The notes under the pieces: generated by a model | The model's input: only the letters and a program-made list of their open reading frames with translations | Told to the model about the DNA's origin: nothing | Databases searched by the model: none | Part shown: piece by piece, positions 26,401 through 37,089 of the stretch | How the letters are laid out: each line of letters begins with the position of its first letter | Numbering within the stretch: position 1 is the stretch's first letter | Assembly (NCBI GenBank): GCA_017591395.1 | Contig: WEDG01007696.1 | Location: 1-64,000, forward strand | DNA: 64,000 nt | Direction of reading: 5' to 3' | DNA from: Schistocephalus solidus | Lineage: Eukaryota > Platyhelminthes > Cestoda > Diphyllobothriidea > Diphyllobothriidae | Made by a program: the position numbers and the translations under genes

Positions 26401-28855
26401 TTACTGTGACATCAAATGTTGCCCTACGTTCCTGTCAGCTGAAGAAGACACTCAATGGCTCCCTAAAACTGCTGTCTCCGAGTCGACGGGGTAAGTGGAG
26501 CGTATGTGGTCCCACCTAGACTTTGTTTCTAGGTTATGCCTACCTACCTACGGTTAAGCCTACGAACTGGGTTAATAGTTAGAGTTAAACTTAGGGTTAG
26601 GTTTAAGAGTAGGAATAGCATTTGGCTTAGGATTTATGTTCGGGTTGCATTTGCAGGCCGCATGCCGTTTTACCCAATCTGGTCATCATTAACCAATAGC
26701 CGCCGATTACCCGTTTTCCGCCAGCGTACACGTTCTTCGTGCGCATCTTTCGAATTGGGCCTTCTGCTCTGACACCTCATTGAGGGTGGGGGGAGGGGTG
26801 CTTAAGCAAACATATGCCAGAGATGCGAGTTTTCTAAGTGCATTCCTTGGATTTCATCAAGTAACACCTCCATCTGCCTTACATGTAAATATATATATAT
26901 ATTAAGCTCCTTCTCGTAATACAGGAGTAGCTGTGCTGCCTTATTCAGGTGGGGCCACATACGCTATCGTTGTTGGACATTGATATATGGACCCCCTTAC
27001 TGCAGATGGCCTTGCGCTCAATTCTACGAGGTTACCTGCCCCATGTAGTTACTCTAACCCTAACACTTAATCTCCTAACCCTAATTCTAACACTACTCGT
27101 CTTAACCCCAAATTTGCCTGGAATTTAGCGTGAGGTATTCCATATTCCCACGTCACACCGAGTCGACTGTTAAGAGTGCCAATACGCATGGTGTTCATAT
27201 TGTTTGGAAGCGTGAGTAGTCCCTGGCATAATTTGCGGTCGCCATCTTCCCAGCATCCGATCGGATTGCAATTATTTCCTCAACTTCCAAACTGTTCACC
27301 CTGTAAACTTAATTTCCATCAATTAGTGAAAATGCCGTTGAAATTGGTTGTCATGTCATAACCAGAGCCTGAAACCCCTAGCGTAAATGACACTGGTAGT
27401 ATTTTTGGGACTTGGATTATATTTTTTTCTTTACACCACTACAGTTTTTATGCCTTTCTTCAATTGGCACAAATTTTACCTTTGACTGCGATCAGCCTAC
27501 GCATTGGCGATAGTCACATGTAAATCCAAAATCAGAAATCCAGACGCAACTATGCTCTGTCAACATGGAGCTTATACAGAATAAGTTGAGGATATTTAAA
27601 AGTCTAACGTTCAAGCAGCCGTTTCCGGCCTAATTGCCTTAGTTGGCCACCCCTATTCCGAAACTAGATGCACAGAGATCAAGTCAGTTGCTGAACTCCA
27701 TGCTCTGTCAGTTGTCTCATGAACACAAGCTCAGTGACCAGCTCAATTCGAGTAATTTATTGGCACTGGAGACACGGCCTGCATTTAAGTTCATGCCTTG
27801 ATATTCCAACACAGCACTGGTTTATTTCCATCTGTTGGTTGGAGTTTCGGCCTCGTTTAAGGTCCTACGTAAACAGTTGCAAGTGCCGAACCCTCCCCTG
27901 TCTCACGCACATTTTCATTAATGGAAAGATAAGCGAACGCCTTTGAACTCCCTACTTATTACAAAAATGTATAATAAATTGCAAGAATGCTTAAAGATCT
28001 TTGAACAGGCGATTTCTTGCTGGCTTGTTTAATTTCCGAGGCAAGAAATACGTGAATCTGGAATTACTCCTTGGGAATATACATTTCCACGCTCGCTGCA
28101 AACGTTGATGGGAATATTTGAACTGAGATTCATCAGCTCCTGCGGTGTAACCGCGTAATATTCACAGCTGGTACCTGTGCTACCAGTAGGTTAAATAATT
28201 ACGGATATTGTTTGCATAATTGCATGCAAGTAGTTGTTCCAAGACGTAAAACATAAACAGTAATTTGTACTTAACAACTACAAGTAGTATATTCGTATGT
28301 GGTGACAATAGAATGTCATTGAATTAAGTGGATGCGGCAATTTGCAGTTCAAAGGTCGACTGCAACATTTTGCAAAACCAGTAAGGCAAGGACAGTTAAA
28401 CAGCATAGTCTTTTGCTGCTTCGATGAAAATTTAATCTGCTTCTTTCCAAATCTTCTTCAAGAGCGTCGAAATAGGAACCAGGGGTTTAGTCAACGAGTT
28501 GACGCGGGGAGGTGAGGCAACCAGCTACAATACCACCTTCTCTGCCCCACTCAACTTAACCGGGTTAGCCGCTGCTGGTCTTCGAAGCCCTGGTGTTTCG
28601 GGACAAGGCGGTCGCTACAACCCTAATTTCATTTCGACTGGCAGTGTGACACCCACCAGCTTCTCCAAGCCAGAGTACTGTTTCCGCCGCAGAAAACACA
28701 ACATTGAGGGTCGCATAAGAAGTGTCGAGATGGCGACACCAGCAAGGTCGGCCATCCTGCCAGACCTCAATATGACCCTTGGCGAGAAGATGCGAAATTT
28801 CAATGTTTGGCCATACCTGGAGCACCGTGGAGGCTGCTTTTACAAAGCTCATTAG
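17295..28855 (+). CDS. Gene A: four-exon gene, unidentified 376-residue protein
   Basis: I do not recognise this protein. Four exons (coding parts 17295-17453, 20143-20377, 25594-25937, 28463-28855) join with phases 0, 1 and 0 and give 376 codons plus a stop. All introns are GT..AG. The start is supported by an in-frame TAA 6 bp upstream of the ATG. No signal peptide or membrane segment is evident. The protein is polar, with spaced segments SQYRQEFCPKF, SVYRSDYQPTHLLPKS, STTYKETFKEH and TSYNTTFSAP that share a Tyr-x3-Phe/Tyr spacing. That spacing is loosely like axonemal microtubule-binding (SAXO/MIP-type) proteins; this is inference only. The last exon is Gly/Ser/Pro-rich then basic. Introns of 2.7, 5.2 and 2.5 kb hold repeats. 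It is convergent with the kinase gene. Confidence 0.7.
17940..18490. repeat. Fold-back element in gene A intron 1
   Basis: Left arm (about 17955-18085: AATGCCCTTCCATATTC, TTTTATGGAAACA, CTTGCCAACAAATTACGTC) is the reverse complement of the right arm (about 18350-18482: AAATGCCCTTATATTTA and TTTTATGGAAACA when read on the minus strand). The arms are about 130 bp and diverged. No transposase is visible, so it is MITE-like. Confidence 0.75.
19375..20070. repeat. Long-TIR element (copy 1) in gene A intron 1
   Basis: The left side has TCGGCAAACACGTGTTTTCG, and GATTTATAAGTGTCTTATGG then TTAATAATCATCG. The right side has GAAACACGTGTTTGCCGACC and TTTTCAAGTTTACCATGGG. The internal block GACTGCCTCGGCCGCTGC recurs at 33.1 kb, and the ends recur at 43.5-44.1 kb. 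Confidence 0.7.
20143..20377 (+). CDS. Gene A exon 2
   Basis: Acceptor AAACCAATCAG and donor TTTAGAG|GTAGTA bound 235 bases, open in phase 0 in, phase 1 out. It encodes VSALRSTVPIYWSTGAE to the SQYRQEFCPKFR end, 78 residues plus one base. Exon 2 begins only about 75 bp after the right arm of a fold-back element. Confidence 0.65.
20400..22630 (+). other. Gene A intron 2, first part: nothing recognised
   Basis: AT-rich intronic sequence. No repeat family shared with the rest of the window and no extra exon with fitting phase were noticed. Confidence 0.4.
22640..22730 (-). repeat. SINE-like tail fragment
   Basis: Minus-strand GGCTGCTGGCGGGGCTCGAG-like tail with CAAGGCAGAGCGGAACAAG is seen; the head and body are missing. 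Confidence 0.55.
23195..23820. repeat. Inverted pair of tRNA-headed SINE-like repeats
   Basis: A minus-strand copy (about 23195-23515) is ordered tail, linker, head, body. A plus-strand copy (about 23515-23820) is ordered linker, head, body, tail. Both contain a GTGGCGCAGTGGGTAGAGC- or AACTCAGTACGTAGAGCG-type head with a B-box-like GCGAGTTCGAG, and the body words GGCTGATGACGGCTAA and GGCCATTCCAGTCT. The two copies use different start points in the same cyclic order. Confidence 0.8.
23830..25590 (+). other. Gene A intron 2, last part: nothing recognised
   Basis: Open frames of 85-115 codons occur on both strands (for example 24191-24535 minus) but without recognisable domains. Confidence 0.35.
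25594..25937 (+). CDS. Gene A exon 3
   Basis: The acceptor is CACGTAGTTCCAG. The first two bases complete the Asp codon begun in exon 2, and the exon stays open for 114 codons. Tyr-centred segments VYRSDYQP and STTYKETFKEH lie within it. The donor AAAAAG|GTGCTT is weak beyond the first two bases but gives phase 0, which fits exon 4. Confidence 0.7.
26497..26972. repeat. TIR element with telomere-like core in gene A intron 3
   Basis: The left end GAGCGTATGTGGTCCCACCT pairs with the right end CAGGTGGGGCCACATACGCT. Inside are GGTTAAGCC, ACTTAGGGTTAGGTTTAAG (degenerate TTAGGG units) and a short AT run at 26888-26902. The terminal sequence differs from the 12.5-kb element. Confidence 0.7.
27040..27115. 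repeat. Degenerate telomere-like CTAACC block
   Basis: ACTCTAACCCTAACACTTAA and CTCCTAACCCTAATTCTAAC are decayed CCCTAA-type units, in the opposite orientation to those at 26.58 kb. Confidence 0.65.
28463..28855 (+). CDS. Gene A exon 4 (terminal)
   Basis: The acceptor is CAAATCTTCTTCAAG. The exon has 393 bases, phase 0, and ends in a stop at 28853-28855. It starts SVEIGTRGLVNELTRGG, has a Gly/Ser/Thr-rich middle, a basic RRRKH stretch, and ends PYLEHRGGCFYKAH. No AATAAA was noticed in the next 300 bp, so the polyadenylation signal is not located. Confidence 0.7.
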   Translation, partial: SVEIGTRGLVNELTRGGEATSYNTTFSAPLNLTGLAAAGLRSPGVSGQGGRYNPNFISTGSVTPTSFSKPEYCFRRRKHNIEGRIRSVEMATPARSAILPDLNMTLGEKMRNFNVWPYLEHRGGCFYKAH

Positions 28856-30605
28856 AGCTCACGTGCTACAACTCATTTAATCCTTTCGGTCTTTGCTCTG
28901 CAATGGCCTCCCTTCCAATGAAACACAGTTGTGAATTATGCAGGCTTTGGTTATTTGCTCCCACGCATTTCCCCTGAAATGAAGATAAACTTTGCATTGC
29001 TGGCAGAGGCGGGGCCTAAAGGGATAGTATGTGCTTGAGAGTCATTTATAATTTTCAAGCCGGCTATCTGAAAGTTCGACTGTCGCGAACAGCGACATCA
29101 ACCATGAGTCTCACAACTGGGCGCCGAACCAGGTGGATCCGATGGCAAGACAATGACAAGCCGACCTGAAGCAAACTCGGACGAAATGGCTGGTAGATCT
29201 AAACAGCTCGTTTACACATGCCACACATGAGCTATTACCCACAACATGTGTCTGGTTACTATAATGATGGTTTGAATCTCACGTGCGTGATTGTCAGAGA
29301 GGAAGGAGAATTGCAGCCTGAACTTCAACCCCGAGCAGGCCGAGTGGTCACGCCAGAAGGTCGTGCGAGATTCTAGTGCGTCAGATTTATTTTACCGAAG
29401 CGTGCGTTCATGTGTCGAGAGGATGGATTTCCCGGTTTCAGCCTCACTTTCGTCTCTGTCTTATGCGCCAGTCGACTCTCCAGGCCTGTTACCCAGTAAG
29501 TGCTGCGATTGGACCCAGTAGCTGACGCGGCGTTTAAGCCAAAATCGAGGCATATCACCACAGTAGTTATGGCCTCGTGTGGACTCTATGCAGCCCGACC
29601 AATGCGCACCGTTAGCTACTCTGAGCTCCGTTTTGATCCAACCTACCTACGGCGTACCCCCTTAGTTGAGCCATCAGCCAGCCATTATCTAGCCAAAACG
29701 TGTACACAATGCTTCAGAGATAAGGTCTAGCTGAGCCCAACTGCTGTCAGTGCCTGAGTTTGTCATTTACAAGGACGACTGATTACACACTCGAGTCATC
29801 GTATACACACTGGTATGGCTGCCAGAAGAGTACATGGTTAAACCGAAACTACCGCCACCCCAGTCTGCAGTTCCTGTTGATCTGCTTTCTTGTCTAATTT
29901 CTGGTTTTGAGCGTGATATATTATCGTTTGCTCGTGCTTCCCTCCAGTTTATTACTAAGCTTATTTTTCTGAAAATTCAAACAGATCAGTTGGCGGCTAC
30001 CAGTAGTGATGTTGTTAGTGTTCTTTCCGGAAAAAACGCAGCTTCGTGCTAGGTAATCAAGGGCGAGTGCTAAAAATGACACATCTTCCAACCCAGCTTA
30101 GTGATTAGCTAGAATTCTGTGAGCCGGACATTTCAAGACTAGCGTTCAAGCATGCAGGAAACTAGCCAACTAAAATATAGCTGCCCTTAAACAAAATGAA
30201 AGAGGATATGTACAGTCTCTCCTTCAGCAACAAATAATTGGCTCGGGTTTAGTACAAATCCTGAGTGCATGAAGCAGACCCTAGTCGTGCCGCGGGAATA
30301 GTGCTGTGAAATGACTGAATTTCACTTGCCTAAGGAGGTGTACTTCCATGGATTTGTTAAATATTCCATGTTCTTTCGTTTGTTCAACTACACAATGATC
30401 ATCCTTGTTAATAATTCTTCTTCGTAATAATGTAAATTTGCGCAGCATCGGCCTAACCATCCTCCCATTCCTAACATTTTCTCGTAGTAGGGCGACGCCA
30501 AGAGAAGGACAAGTGAAATTACACGGCAGTGACCGACTATGTATGGTCCAAACGCATTATGAAAGCCGCCGTATTCCGTTCTGCAATTTGGCCAGGTCAA
30601 TTCGC

Positions 30606-30670
30606 CCAGCTTAGGCTTGGAGTATGATTGACTCACTGCTGCCGGCAATCCATTAATAGCTATTCCCAGC
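30606..30670 (+). repeat. Decayed SINE-like body fragment
   Basis: GGCTTGGAGTATGATTGACT followed by CACTGCTGCCGGCAATCCAT resembles GGATTGGGTATGACTGGCTG and ATGACGGCTAATAAGCC of the better copies. The similarity is weak. Confidence 0.4.
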
Positions 30671-31742
30671 ATCCCACAGCCGCAGCGGTTTCTTTTCCGC
30701 CTGCCACCAAGACGCTGGCCATGGCAATAACCAGCATGCTTATGTCCAACTTCCAGGTCAGTGCACTTGGGTCTGTCTTTCGAACAGTCTAGACTGGCTC
30801 TTCCTCTGCCGAGCACCTGATGGACGGGGAAAAGGCCGTGCTGGTGGTTTCGCGCCAGCCGTTGTCACCAGACTTTAATCTCCGCAATGGTAACTTACAG
30901 CGCGGACTGAACTCGGCTTTGTCGAGATGCATCTGTTGGCAGCGAAAAGCTTCCTTAATCGAGAGTTTTGAAGATACCATTTATAGGAGATATTTCCTGT
31001 GGCTCAGAGATCGGCGGCGGCAGCAATGGGTAAATTGAGCCGAGTTTCAGTCATCCGTTGATGACGGGTCCAGCAGCGCGAGGTGTCAGGGTGGGATCGA
31101 GACAAGTCTGACTGTGGCCATTCATTTAGTATCGAAATAGCATTGGACGCCATCCCGTGGTCGATCCGAGGGCTCAGTTACACGTGGCGCTAGCAGTCAA
31201 CTAGCAAGTGATTTTTGGTCGCTGTCACTGTGCTAGAGCTTCACGTCCTCAAAGATCTGAAAGAATTAACCTACAGCGGCCAACTGAGGCCCAAATTTCG
31301 GCCTTGAGGTCAAAGTTTGTCTGGGTGAAAACACAGCCTATAGACCGCCCTTTTGTGTTAAATTTACTCCCATAAATTTACGGTGACTCCACCAGAGTGC
31401 CAACGATGGGGAAGAAGACAATATGAGTGCATCGCTACATAATTAGTTATTTTGGTGGAGTGCATGAGATTCCTTCAAAGAATTTGAAAGATCGCAGGTC
31501 GATGGAAACAGCTGCTACGTATCAGGGGGGGCAAGGACTGGGAGAGAGAGCGGATTGAGATGGCATAACGCCTGCGCATTGCGGTCGGCAGATACCTCGG
31601 GTGTCGGAGAGGCATGCGTGGGACCACCGTATGGGAGGGAATGCACTCCCAGATCGAAGACTATCGTCACTCTTGGGCAAAGAAAGAAAGAAAGAATGTG
31701 TGGGGTCCGTCCGAGTTTTTCTTCAGGCTTCTTTCTTTTCAT

Positions 31743-31756
31743 CCTACTCCTCCTCC

Positions 31757-31783
<27 letters not shown>
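31743..31783. repeat. (TCC)n microsatellite
   Basis: About 13 TCC/CTC units are seen; they create a poly-Arg/Pro/Ser open frame that is not a gene. Confidence 0.9.
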
Positions 31784-31788
<5 letters not shown>

Positions 31789-32814
31789 TTTTTCTTCTGG
31801 TTCCAGTGATAACATTTATTCGATACAACTAGAGGAAAGATTGGGCGCAGGGACTAAGCGAATTCATTCCCAAACAAGACCCACCGCGATTCACTCCAAG
31901 GTTCACTCCATACAACAGTGTGAATTTTCCCAGCGGCAGTTTCATATTCTGCTGAATCCAATACAACGCCCGAATACATACACTCATTATTTTCGTATTC
32001 AAATAAGTGTTTTTGTGCCTAAAACAAGGACACTTCCTTCTTCTATAAAGCCTTAATATCACTGCCCTTTCATCTGTTGTAAATGGACACAGTCATGGCC
32101 ATCCTAGAAAGTAATTATGTTCAGCAAGTCTACAAACGGCTTTTTACGGACGTTTGTTTCTTTCGAAACATTTGTGAACTTTTGCAACGACTTCTCATCC
32201 TAAGGCATGTGATGCTAGGTTACTTTTACAAAATTCTTCCGTGACTATTCCAGTCAACAAACATCGCACCTTTCTGCCGTGGCACGGAGCACGTCATTCA
32301 CTTTAAAATAGTGTTTGCGTTTATGGAGCCTCAATTGCCCAAAAAAATCCCTTATGGAAGACATCATATTAAGAAGGCGCCGTTAGAGTGATCGAGGTCC
32401 ACCTTCGTTGCATCTGCCCACGTATTCAGTTTACCTTCTCGGTGTCATCATCAGCTAGGGTTGCTTTCATGTGCTGGTCGATTTCTCTTTAGACCGACAC
32501 AAAAAAATGGCGTAGCCATCTCAATCGGCGGATAAAGGGGGCACAGTTGGTGGATGCGGGGTCTGCTAGATCGTAAATTCACCGATTGAAGACACGATCA
32601 GTGAGACGAATTCGCGCCTGTTTGGCACTTTGATTCGTATTACTGCGAAGCAGCTCACTAACACTGCAACGTAATCAGTGCAGTCTAGATCCGTGACCTA
32701 CTGTAATATCGGTACCGCCTGACAGTGCTTATAGAAAAACCCAATCGAGCAACTAGAACTTCTTTCCCCTCGCTATTCGTACAGCTTTTAGACTTGTTCT
32801 ATGATAAGTCCATT

Positions 32815-33400
32815 TGGCCGACATATTTTTTCGGTAATCCATCACTGGGCCATTAACATTACACTAAACCTGAACAGGGTTTATAAGTTTTTCAGGGGTT
32901 AGTCGCACCCGTTCGCACGCCGCCTGCATGACGAAGTCAGCTTGCTGTGGTCATTGGGGCTGTGGGGTGAGGTGGAACATGTGAGCATTTTTCCGTGTTA
33001 AACGTGTGGATTTTCCATGAATGTCATGCAGGTGTTGGGGCTGCGTGCGATCATCACATAGAGTCGACGGTGGCCATGGGAGATCGAGCGTTTGTATCAA
33101 CATCTTCTGACATCAACATCGGGGTTCGTTAGCCACATAACGACTGCCTCGGTTCTTGCTGCCACCCGTTGTCGTAGGCCTTGAGAGTCGTTTTCTGGTG
33201 CCTGGTAGGCCACATGAACGGTTTCTTTAGCATCGACTCAATGGGTCATATCAACTATGTGTACAAGAATAGAACTTGAAATCGATTTATTTTCACCCCG
33301 ACCTAGCCAGGCAGGTATGTATCCGTGCATTATCTTTCCCAGACGCCTAGTTTTAGGCCAGTTTATCTCACAGTACAGGAGCAAGGGGATGAGTAAACGC
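32815..33400. repeat. Long-TIR element (copy 2, decayed)
   Basis: ATCCATCACTGGGCCATTA, CAGGGTTTATAAG and GACTGCCTCGGTTCTTGCTG, CACCCGTTGTCGTAGGCCTT align with copy 1 at 19.4-20.0 kb. The outer ends are poorly preserved. Confidence 0.6.
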
Positions 33401-33404
33401 ACAG

Positions 33405-34820
33405 TTATGTGGCCTGCAACGGTAGTACGTCTGTAACTCCCAACGGTACGTAAGTTTGCGTCAAACGAAGTACTTTCGGCGGCCTGCTATCATGCATGGA
33501 TGTCAGTGGGGAATAAAGGTGGACGGAAGTAATCACGAATGCAGCGATGTGCTAGGGTTCGACATAGCAAGTAGTACTCTCCAACACACTGCTGCCATTT
33601 CCGGCAACTGCGTACTGTGGAGAATGTCGTGTACACTTCGGCGAAAATTTAAAAAATACCAATGCCCTGACAAGTCTTGCATAATGATTTGTCAGCTTTT
33701 GTGAAAAACGGCTTAAAGCCATTATCACTCCAGTATGTGGGATCGGCCTCAATCGGTGTGTGATAGTCGTGTGTCCAGTTCACTAGCATCCGAAGATAGT
33801 CGTCTTCAGATGCTTTGCTGTTAATTAGTCCTGTTATTGTGTCAAGGATGTCCTCGAAAGACGGGTGGCTGCAATTTTAATTAGTCTCAAGTTGTTTTCA
33901 AGGTGAATCGCAAATCGGAATGGTGCTTTCCTCTTATCATTCGGACAATCCACAGCCTCTACGAAAAAACGAAAGCATTTCGGACTATGAATTGACTGTC
34001 TCGAATATCTGTACACCCAACACTCGGTACGTTTTACCATAGTTACCTGCAAGTTGATACGTCGTTTTAACAGTAACTACTTCGTAGACTTTTCGTGTGT
34101 AGGTTTCGGTCATACGAGCCAACGGCTTGGTACCCTTCTTAATGAACAAAATCTGTCTGCTACGTTCAACTCCTATGTGCGGCCATCGCTCTAACCGACC
34201 GGCCATGGAACAGTCCCCGAGAGATAGTTGTGTGATTTGTCAACGCCTGATATCGAGACCAACCTAATAAACAGTCCTCGATCCCAATTGACATTAAGGG
34301 GGATTTACCCGCCCGTCTCGCTTCACGCCACTGACATACGGACACGGGGCGAAAGGGACGGCGTCAGGACATTTCGTCGTAGTCCCCTCCCTCCCCCAGC
34401 TTTCTAATGCTCAGACCCACCCTCCCGTACAGCTGGCTTGATGACTAGGCGTTTGACACACTTTGACACGTCATTCGCCTCATTTACATATGTAATGTGA
34501 AATCGGCATTAATCTTGAATCCTTCGTCAAGGGGGAACGGTGACCCAAATTCCTTTGATTGCTATCTTAAATTCACAAAGTTAGAGTGTGTTTCAGCAAG
34601 GAAACACAATAACGACCTCCTCCGGTCCCTGAGCTCGGGCCTAGATTATAATCGCAGCATCATGTTTGACCTTTTTCGCCCTTATCCCCTGAAGAATACT
34701 ACTGTATAAAACTGGTGGTGTGTTTGCTGGCATTCGAACAGTCTTCGCACCAGTGTCCGATCTGTGAAGATTTTTAAAGAATGTTCCGTTTTCTTTCGAA
34801 CACGAATTCTCAGGAGATCA
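33405..34820. other. Intergenic, no gene recognised
   Basis: Several 60-80 codon open frames occur, none with a recognisable product. Confidence 0.4.
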
Positions 34821-34824
34821 TTGG

Positions 34825-34950
34825 CCGTAACATGACGATGAGAAATGAATTTGATGGGAACCGGGAAGTCGTGTTTTGACGCCCTAACAACAAGTTGGTT
34901 TACAACTGACACGCGTGTTTCGCCGATCGTGTGCCGCTGACGGACGCAGC
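34825..34950 (-). repeat. Interspersed repeat related to 36.97-37.08 kb
   Basis: GAGAAATGAATTTGATGGGA, GTCGTGTTTTGACG and AACAAGTTGGTTTAC match GAGAAATGAGTTTGATAGGA, GTCTTGTTTAGACG and AGAAGTTAGTTTGTTAC at 36.99-37.06 kb. It continues into GACACGCGTGTTTCGCCGAT, the palindromic core also seen near 55.69 kb. Confidence 0.6.
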
Positions 34951-34964
34951 TGCGAGAAGTTCGA

Positions 34965-36150
34965 GAGACAGCAATAAGCTTTAGTTCGAAAGGATAATGC
35001 AAAATTTTCATCAAAAATGGCTTCATTCATTGAGGTAACCGGATAAATTAGCAGTTTATGCATTAATCAAAAGGCTAAAAATTGACATCTAATGGGGGTA
35101 GACAGTTTCACTCTCAGCTTCTGTATTTACTCTCTTCACACGTAAGTTGGCGTGAGGAAAATGGTAATATAGAACATTGCTATGCCAATGTACGGCAAGT
35201 GATATTACGAAAGTCTCGATGCATGGGACGGGAATATTTCATGGCAGTGAGATCGGAGTGGAGGAGATGGACGTCAGCCAGACTTCAAGCAACAAATTGC
35301 TTGACTGTTGCGAAGTGTCATTTTAATATCGTGTCCACTAAAACCGCACAAGAAACACCAACAGCAGAAAAGAGCATTCGTAGAATACATTTTAAAAGCA
35401 GAAAATCCTTTATAAGCAAAGCTGGGGAAACAACCGAAGAACAGTAGGGGACGAGGGAAAGAACACAAGAAACTATGAATCGCCAGATAAGGGTATGAGG
35501 TGGGATAGGAAAGTAAACGACGAAAATAATGAAGAAGTTTACGACTTGCAGTAAAGAGAGTACCAATATGAAGGGAGAAAGAAACATTGGGTGTCATAGT
35601 AACGCCGAGGAGCCGGAAGGAGGACATCTCGTTGGGAAAGACGTCCAAGGATGCAGGACTAGGAGAGGGTCGCAGTCGAAAAACACATGACAGATTTCTG
35701 ATTGTTAAGTAGACCACTTTCTGACAACCACGTTGACACGTGGTCCAGGCCATCCTTCAGAGACTGGAGATGTATCGGATTTTCAAGGGGACGACCAACA
35801 GCCATATCTTCGGCATATTTTGTAAACAGACAGCCGTTTGGCGATCTCAAATCTTCAGTGTGGAGGGATAAGAGGGCACCTTGAAGAACTCCACAGTTGT
35901 TAGACGGGGCTGTAGGTTTCCGCCTACCGACTTGTACGAATTAAGTGAGGGAAGTAAAATAGTTTTCGAGCCAACAGACAGCCCAGCTGGGAAAGCCACA
36001 CGCAAATGTTTCGCTAAGGAGCAGATGGCGCGGTTTGGTATTGAAGGCAGACGAGTAGACAATAAATGCACATGCGTATTCACGGCGGCCCTTATCTAAA
36101 TCTCTTTAAGCAGGAGGACGACAAGAGAAATGACATCCAGGGTACAACGC
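34965..36150 (-). pseudogene. CR1-like LINE remnant: reverse transcriptase to 3' end
   Basis: On the minus strand the order is RT-like sequence (about 36083-35850), LFTKYAEDMAVGRPL with LKDGLDHVSTWL (about 35830-35690), then FRLLGVTMTPNVSFSLHI and, in another frame, an LVPYCSSVV-type block. The 3' end is AATTTTGCATTATCC..., CTTATTGCTGTCTCTCGA at 34965. This block order is that of CR1/jockey-type reverse transcriptases. Catalytic YADD reads YAED, and frames shift at least twice, so it is inactive. It links the CT-tailed 3' end found elsewhere in the window to a LINE. Confidence 0.75.
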
Positions 36151-36359
36151 CTGGCCTTATATGCAAATTTTCAGGGGTCGATGAAAGTGGAGGAGAATGG
36201 AGTAACTATATCTAAGACAACTCGTCCAGCAAGCTTCAGGAAAGTTGAATAACAGGCGATTGGACAAAAATGATTTAGGACCAAAATTAGTGGATTTTAG
36301 GGGAATGAGTAATTCTTACTGTAAGCCAGACGTTAGGAATCTTAGACTCCATTGAAGGA

Positions 36360-36765
36360 CGTGTTGATGAGGTGTGCCATAAACAGCCCATTAATGGGTC
36401 CCCCAGCGTTCCCCGTTTGTTTTCTGGCATACGAACTCTAGTTCTGTTCCGTCTTATTTAAGTTCAAAAGAAAGTAATGCGCGAACACAGAGTAAATCAA
36501 GTTTCGAGCAAAAGCCTGAAAGGATCTGCTCCAAGTTCGCGAATTAATTTCCTTCGCAATTAAATGAAGCTGGAGTTCATAGAGCAGAAAGCACACTGGA
36601 AAGGCTAGGAGATCCGCTGATATACCGAAACACTCGTAGTTGCATCAGGCAGCGGCAGAAAATCGGCGAAGCCCGCGTGTCTGGGCTTTTAGTGAGTAAC
36701 TGTGCTGACAGTATGGTACATATTTACGTAATTGTATACTACTGACTACCTGTTGGCAGTTTCTG
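36360..36765. repeat. Interspersed repeat, R family
   Basis: GGGTCCCCCAGCGTTCCCCG and later CAGCGGCAGAAAATCGGCGA, GTGTCTGGGCTTTTAGT and TGACAGTATGGTACAT match pieces of the repeats at 11.77 and 55.66-55.89 kb in the same relative order. Confidence 0.55.
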
Positions 36766-37089
36766 AATAGTACGCGGTTATACGGCAGCAGCTAATGGGT
36801 ATCAGCTTAAATCCTCATTTCAAGTTTCCGACCGAGCCTGGAAAAGGTCTGTTTCGAAGGGTTTATTCCTAGTTCGCGCATGAATTTTCCAGGAAATTAA
36901 ACAAAACAGGACAAGTCGGTTTATTACTTCCAGCCTTTGTAACAGAATGCGTAATTTTTGCAAACAGACCATTTTTTTAAAAAATGACTACGAGAAATGA
37001 GTTTGATAGGAACCGAGAGGTCTTGTTTAGACGAACTAACGAGAAGTTAGTTTGTTACTCCCAGACATAAATACACAGTTCCCAGGAAA

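Larger units (their letters stand above)
28860..32810. other. Intergenic, no gene recognised
   Basis: The 142-codon minus-strand frame at 30388-30816 overlaps a decayed SINE body (30606-30670) and is not treated as a gene. Plus-strand frames around 29291-29730 have no recognisable family or matching exon borders. Confidence 0.4.

Noticed and set aside
31515..31809. Poly-Arg/Pro/Ser frames
   Set aside because: They arise from the (TCC)n microsatellite; no flanking domain was found.
35274..35753. 159-codon minus-strand frame as a membrane protein gene
   Set aside because: It holds the reverse transcriptase blocks FRLLGVTMTPNVSFSLHI and continues the YAED segment, so it belongs to the CR1-like remnant.
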